Of a stretch of 64,000 nt of DNA, positions 59,501 to 64,000 are shown one piece after another (positions within the stretch are counted from its first letter, which is position 1; every line of letters starts with the position of its first letter). The notes beneath the pieces are model-generated. The model did no database searches. It was not told the DNA's origin and saw nothing but the letters and a program-made list of their open reading frames with translations. Location of the stretch: contig MNCI01015499.1 in NCBI GenBank assembly GCA_015680685.1, forward strand, positions 2,034,786 through 2,098,785, in the 5' to 3' direction. The position numbers and the translations under genes were made by a program. Origin of the DNA: Gnetum montanum. Taxonomy: Eukaryota > Streptophyta > Gnetopsida > Gnetales > Gnetaceae.

Positions 59501-59739
59501 TCGATATCCAAAGGTGCCTGTATGCAACATCCACAGAATAGGAGAGCACCTAGTGGCTGAAAACTAACTTTGATTGTAGCACACTATGCATGGAACCGAC
59601 CGAGAGCCCAAGATGTAGTTATGTTGAGGGCATGGATGAACTTGAGCAAGTTCATCACCAACTCTTTAATGATGAAGTTGATGATACTTGTTAGGGAGAG
59701 TTGGAAATCTCTAATAATCTCAAGCTAGAGCCCCTAGAG

Positions 59740-60660
59740 TTAAAAACTCTACTAGTCGGCATGGAGTATGCATTTCTAAAAAATGGCAAGCCAGTTATAA
59801 TTAATGAAAATCTTGCTCTCGAACAAAAAGACAAGCTATTAGAGGTGGTTAACAAATGGCCAATAGTATTTGCTTAGTTATATCCTGAATTGACTAGAAT
59901 TGATCCAAGGATATGCTAGCATTGTATCTACATTGACTAGACCATGAAGCCAAGAAGGTAGTCTTAGAGGTGATTCAACCCCAAGTTAAAGTAGATTATC
60001 AAAGGGGAAATAGAACAACTCCTCAAGGGAAGGTTCATCTATCCCATTATGGATAGTGAGTGGGTTAGCCCACTTGTAATTGTGCCAAAAAAAGGTGGTA
60101 AGTGGTAGGTTTGCATTGATTTTAGGCTATTGAATATGGTAACATTTAAAGATCATTTCCCATTGTCATTTGTAGACTAAGTATTGGATACTATATCTAG
60201 GCATTGCTATTATAGCTTCTTGAATGATTATGGTGGCTATAACAAAAATCTAGATTGTGCTAGAAGATTAGGCCAAAACAACATTCATGAGTCCTTGGGG
60301 ACCTTTGCATATTACAAGATGCCATTTGGTTTATGCAATGCCCTTGCAACATTTCAATGCCAGGTCCTTAGTATTTTTCAATAGGAGATTAGTAGTAGGG
60401 TAGAAGTCTTTATGGATGGCTTCTCTACCAATGGGGCTACATTTGAGTAAGCTTATGATCACCTTGAGCAAGTACTAAAAAGATGTGTTGAAATAAACCT
60501 TAGCCATAATTGGTAGAAAAGCCATTTAATGGTCCAAGAAGGCATAGTACTGGGGCATAGAATTACTTAGGTAGGGATTGATGTAGACCCTGGAAAGATA
60601 AGGGTCATCCAAGCAATCACAAGCCAACTAGAGATAGTCAAAGACGTTTGATCATTCCAT
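59740..60660 (+). pseudogene. Reverse transcriptase of element E
   Basis: Readable pieces are IYPIMDSEWVSPLVIVPKK, CIDFRLLNMVTFKDHFPLS, CYYSFLNDYGGYN, YYKMPFGLCNALATFQ and VEVFMDGFS, where the catalytic second Asp is Gly. About ten TAG/TAA codons occur, several where element F has Gln or Trp. Confidence 0.8.
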
Positions 60661-61280
60661 GGACACACTAGCTACTATTGGTGGTTTATAAAGAATTTCT
60701 CTAAGGTCACAAACCCATTGGTCAAGCTTACAAAGAAAGATGATCCATTCCAATAGATAAAGGAAAAACTCATTGCATACTTTCCAATAGATAAAGGAAA
60801 AACTCATAGAAACTCCAATTCTACGGGTACTAGATTGATTTAGACCATTTCATATAATGACTGATGCATTTTATTATGCCTTGGGATCCATGCTTACACA
60901 GTTGGATGACAATAACAATTGATATTATATTCACTGTGCAAGCCAAAGCATTGTGGGTGCATAGTTGAATTACACCACAATTGAGAAAGAGCTAATAGCA
61001 GTGGTGTATGCTCTTAAAAAGTTCAAGCACTATGTGCTTGGCTATAAGGTGTTTGTGCACAAAGATCACCATGTCATCTGCTTCCTAATAAACAAGACAA
61101 CAGTGAGCCCTCGTATCATATGGTGGCTCATGATTTTGTAGGAATTCAATCTCACAATGGTAGATGAAAAAGGAATTGAGAATGTGGTTGTTGACCATCT
61201 CTCTTGGTTAGGATGGGATACCAAAGAGGAGGAGAACCTACTCTCTAATTAGTTTCTAGAAGAACTTCTCTTTATAGGAG
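60661..61280 (+). pseudogene. RNase H of element E
   Basis: Begins after FIKNFSKVTNPLVKLTKKD. Includes MTDAFYYALGSMLTQLDD, YTTIEKELIAVVYALKKFKH and VDEKGIENVVVDHLSWLGWD. A local 20-base-scale duplication (CCAATAGATAAAGGAAAAACTC-type) occurs at about 60751-60806. Confidence 0.75.
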
Positions 61281-62600
61281 TAATAAATGACCAAGTGCTT
61301 ATTGAATCAAAAAGGTATGATGACATCCTCACTTACCTTCTCACTCAGGAGATGCCATAAGATCTGGACTATAGGAAGAAATAATACCTTCTTCATCGAG
61401 CTAAGTACTTCATGGAAATCAATAGATAACTTTACAAGGTGTGTGCTGATAGCCTGGCTCATTTGTTTGTCCTTGATGTGGACCAATTACATGTTCTCAA
61501 AAATGCTGATGAAGGCCCTTGTAGAGGCCACTATGTAGGGAGACACATGAACATAGAAATCCTGATGGTAGGATACTATTGGCCTACAATCTTTAGGGAT
61601 GCCCACTAGTTTGTTTGATCCTGTGAACATTGTCAACGAGATGGTGGGATGACCACTCAAATGGTGGTTCCTCAATAGTGGATTCAACCACTAGAGCTCT
61701 TTAACATATGAGGCAAATACTTCATGGGTTATATCACATCCATGTCTAATGAAAAGGCATACATCATCATAGTAGTTGACTATTGCACTAAATGGGTAGA
61801 AGCAGTAGTCATCATTGACTGTACATCATCCACTACTACTTGATTTGTACAAAAACATATTATAAATAGGTTTGGTATGCTTCATGCACTAATGTTTGAT
61901 AATGGAACCCATTTTGTAGGTGCCACCTTTTGGAAGATGATGCAATGCTTAGGGGTTGAACATGAATTAACAACACCCTATCACCCCCAAGCCAATGGTT
62001 AAGCAGAAGTCACCAATAGGGAGATCAAAAAGATCCTAATAAGGAATATAAGCAAATATAGGAAAGATTGAAGCACAAAAATTAACAATGCCCTCTGGGC
62101 CTACCACTCAACATGAAAACTCCCTATAGGTTACTCTCCCTATGAGTTCGTGTACAGAAAATTTCCAATACTTCTAGTCCAATTTGAACTCCATACACTT
62201 TCAACAGCTTGTAACTTGGGCCTTGACTTGAGCCTAGCATAAAAAGAAAGATTGATTAACCTAAATGTGCTAGATGAAAATTGATTAATGGCCCTATCTT
62301 TGAATGAAGTTCACAAGGTATATAATAAGAAGCATCATGACCTTAGAATATAGAAAGTAAAATTTCAACCTAGAGATAAGGTTCTCTACTAGAACCCCAC
62401 ACATGTACCCTAGAAAACATGGTTTCAAATGTTGTGGAAGGGACCTTTTATAATTGACAAAACCTTTCCTTTAGGGGCCATGTTAATATAAAAACCTAAA
62501 AGCCTAAACAAAAATGAGTTGGTCAACATCCAACAAGTGAAACCTTTCCTTGAGCCAAAGCAAGCTAATGTAATGAATACCTCAACAGATGGACAACCAT
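61281..62600 (+). pseudogene. Integrase of element E
   Basis: The zinc-binding part (GHYVGRHMN...SCEHCQRDG) is at about 61525-61650. The catalytic acids remain: Asp in IIVVDYCTKWVEA, Asp in FDNGTHFVGA and Glu in AEVTNREIKKIL. The C-terminus ends VNIQQVKPFLEPKQANVMN with no chromodomain. The last part is duplicated by the assembly join at 62719. Confidence 0.8.
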
Positions 62601-63127
62601 GCTCAATGTTTTAGATCTTCTATTTTCAACTCAGTCATGGGGGAGATGGCTATCCATCCTAATCATATATGTGGCTCCTTAGTTTTTCTATTTTTTGTTT
62701 TACACATTTTTGTCTTTGNTCACAAGGTATATAATAAGAAGCATCATGACCTTAGAATATAGAAAGTAAAATTTCAACCTAGAGATAAGGTTCTCTACTA
62801 GAACCCCACACATGTACCCTAGAAAACATGGTTTCAAATGTTGTGGAAGGGACCTTTTATAATTGACAAAACCTTTCCTTTAGGGGCCATGTTAATATAA
62901 AAACCTAAAAGCCTAAACAAAAATGAGTTGGTCAACATCCAACAAGTGAAACCTTTCCTTGAGCCAAAGCAAGCTAATGTAATGAATACCTCAACAGATG
63001 GACAACCATGCTCAATGTTTTAGATCTTCTATTTTCAACTCAGTCATGGGGGAGATGGCTATCCATCCTAATCATATATGTGGCTCCTTAGTTTTTCTAT
63101 TTTTTGTTTTACACATTTTTGTCTTTG
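62311..63127. other. About 408-bp direct duplication around an N (probable assembly join)
   Basis: 62311-62718 recurs, apparently base for base, at 62720-63127, with the N at 62719. It spans the integrase C-terminus and the start of the 3' UTR. Confidence 0.88.
62635..62650 (+). promoter_or_regulatory. Conserved purine-rich tract after integrase (candidate internal polypurine tract)
   Basis: TCATGGGGGAGATGGC is identical in E (again at 63044-63059 in the duplicated copy), F (complement 10088-10103) and G (complement 37199-37214), while flanking sequence has diverged. Confidence 0.45.
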
Positions 63128-64000
63128 CAATTTGTTTCTTTCACACCTTTTTGATTTTTGAACTTTTTTCTATTTTAGACCATTTTTTGTTTTACATCAT
63201 AGTTAATACATTTAAAATTTTCTTGAATATTTTACACTTTCTCATATATTTTAATTTATTTTTAGTGTGAGATTTTCTAATTTTTTGCTAATAAATATGC
63301 TTTGTGCCAACATGACATAGTGGTGCTATAGCTGTTACTAATGGTAGTTTGTGCTTAATCATTTGTTTACTAATGTTTGGTTTCTATTTCTAAATTTTTG
63401 TACTGATGGCTAAGTCATGGTTTCTTTTTCATGGAATAGGTAGTGATTCCACAACATCCACCCATTCACAAACTCTATGGTTTTTCTTCTTTTGGAAATT
63501 TGAGGTCCCTTTTATTAAATAAAATTTTAATCAATTTGTGACCTTAGTAGTTTTTAGAATTGGGAAGGATTTAAAGGTTAGGGTGTGACTTCAAGGGGAC
63601 TTAATACTCTTTGTACTCTTCTACTTGCTTAGGTCCATGAGTGTTTTCATAGACTTCTTACCATTTCATGTCAACCAATAACAGGAAGTTAAATAAAGTC
63701 TTTGCATGGTATGGTTCCCATCCAAAAAGGGAAAAAAAAAACAAAAAAAATGATGGAAATTCAAAGAACACCCCTTAGACAAATAAACAGGCTACAAGAA
63801 CTAGTTATGGGACTAGAAAGACATGTTACCCATGCTTGAAGGTCTCCTCTAACTAAGGCCCTCTCTCACTTCTTACTTCTCTTTATGGAATGGTGGTTGT
63901 TTTGTGAGAACACTCTTGTGTCTTGAGGAGGTGGATTAGTCTTGGAGTGATGATGCGAAGTAACTAAAAGAGGATGGTTTTAGTTTGGATTAAGGATGGA
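63128..64000 (+). other. 3' untranslated region of element E
   Basis: AT-rich, non-coding, aligned in reverse with F at about 9150-10020 and with G at about 36480-37150. The 90-residue frame at 62998-63270 is not conserved and is not a gene. An A-rich run occurs at 63731-63750. Confidence 0.6.

Larger units (their letters stand above)
55438..64000 (+). mobile_element. Element E: Athila/Tat-group retrotransposon, 5' LTR to 3' UTR
   Basis: Order is LTR, PBS, gag, AP, RT, RNase H, INT, 3' UTR; the 3' LTR lies outside the window. It is colinear with element F and is the clearest template for reading F. The left flank is TTTCA (55433-55437). It carries many in-frame stops and is not active. If complete, it should carry an extra ORF like F's just beyond the window. 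Confidence 0.85.

Noticed and set aside
62998-63270. 90-residue hydrophobic plus-strand ORF resembling a membrane protein
   Set aside because: T-rich 3' UTR sequence gives chance F/I/L-rich reading; the aligned region in F is not open.

Overview
The window is a gene-poor block of large plant (seed-plant-type) nuclear DNA made almost entirely of Ty3/gypsy LTR retrotransposons inserted into one another. The evidence is repeated TG...CA long terminal repeats, tRNA-type primer-binding sites, gag, aspartic protease (AP), reverse transcriptase (RT), RNase H (RH) and integrase (INT) remnants, TATA boxes of the TATAAATA type, GT-AG introns under 150 bp, and no bacterial-style gene organisation. I cannot name the species. 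I see no intact host gene, tRNA or rRNA.

Layout. 1-1426: 5' end of element A (minus strand; gag open to the window edge). 1427-4212: older sequence with a gag relic. 4213-43969: element F (minus strand), about 13 kb once its two insertions are removed. It is read right to left as 5' LTR, PBS, gag, AP, RT, RH, INT, a long 3' region with a decayed extra ORF, and 3' LTR. F is interrupted by element C (10169-28472, plus strand, 18.3 kb, Tat/Ogre-like, target duplication GTTGT) and by element G (33288-41700, minus strand, deleted non-autonomous relative, target duplication CATGG). G's 3' LTR is itself split by a solo LTR (33915-35143). 43970-47915: internal part of a second Tat-like element (I). 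47916-49410: LTR and gag of element D. 49411-53484: truncated LTR, gag and AP of element H. 53485-55437: AT-rich unassigned DNA. 55438-64000: element E (plus strand, LTR to 3' UTR), a sister of F.

A, D, E, F, G and H belong to one related group. They share a TGATGAG...CTCATCA-type LTR, an Asp-tRNA-like PBS, a characteristic gag N-terminus and non-chromodomain pol. Almost every gene is broken by TAG/TGA codons, many at places where a sister copy has CAG or CGA, as expected from decay of methylated, silenced copies.

The most unusual object is inside element C. Between its AP and RT domains lies a putative Ogre-type intron (about 14926-21697). On its opposite strand it carries a decayed gene of at least seven exons (19339 down to 15617) that begins with an FCP1/NIF-like phosphatase domain. 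Its six introns have good GT-AG borders and five of the six junctions keep frame. Element I may hold the end of a similar antisense gene in the same place. Element C also carries arrays of a CTCACGCTG-like word in its LTRs, leader and intron, and a 38-bp tandem repeat after integrase.

The four N bases are each flanked by a direct duplication (42 to about 408 bp) and are probably unmerged contig overlaps.
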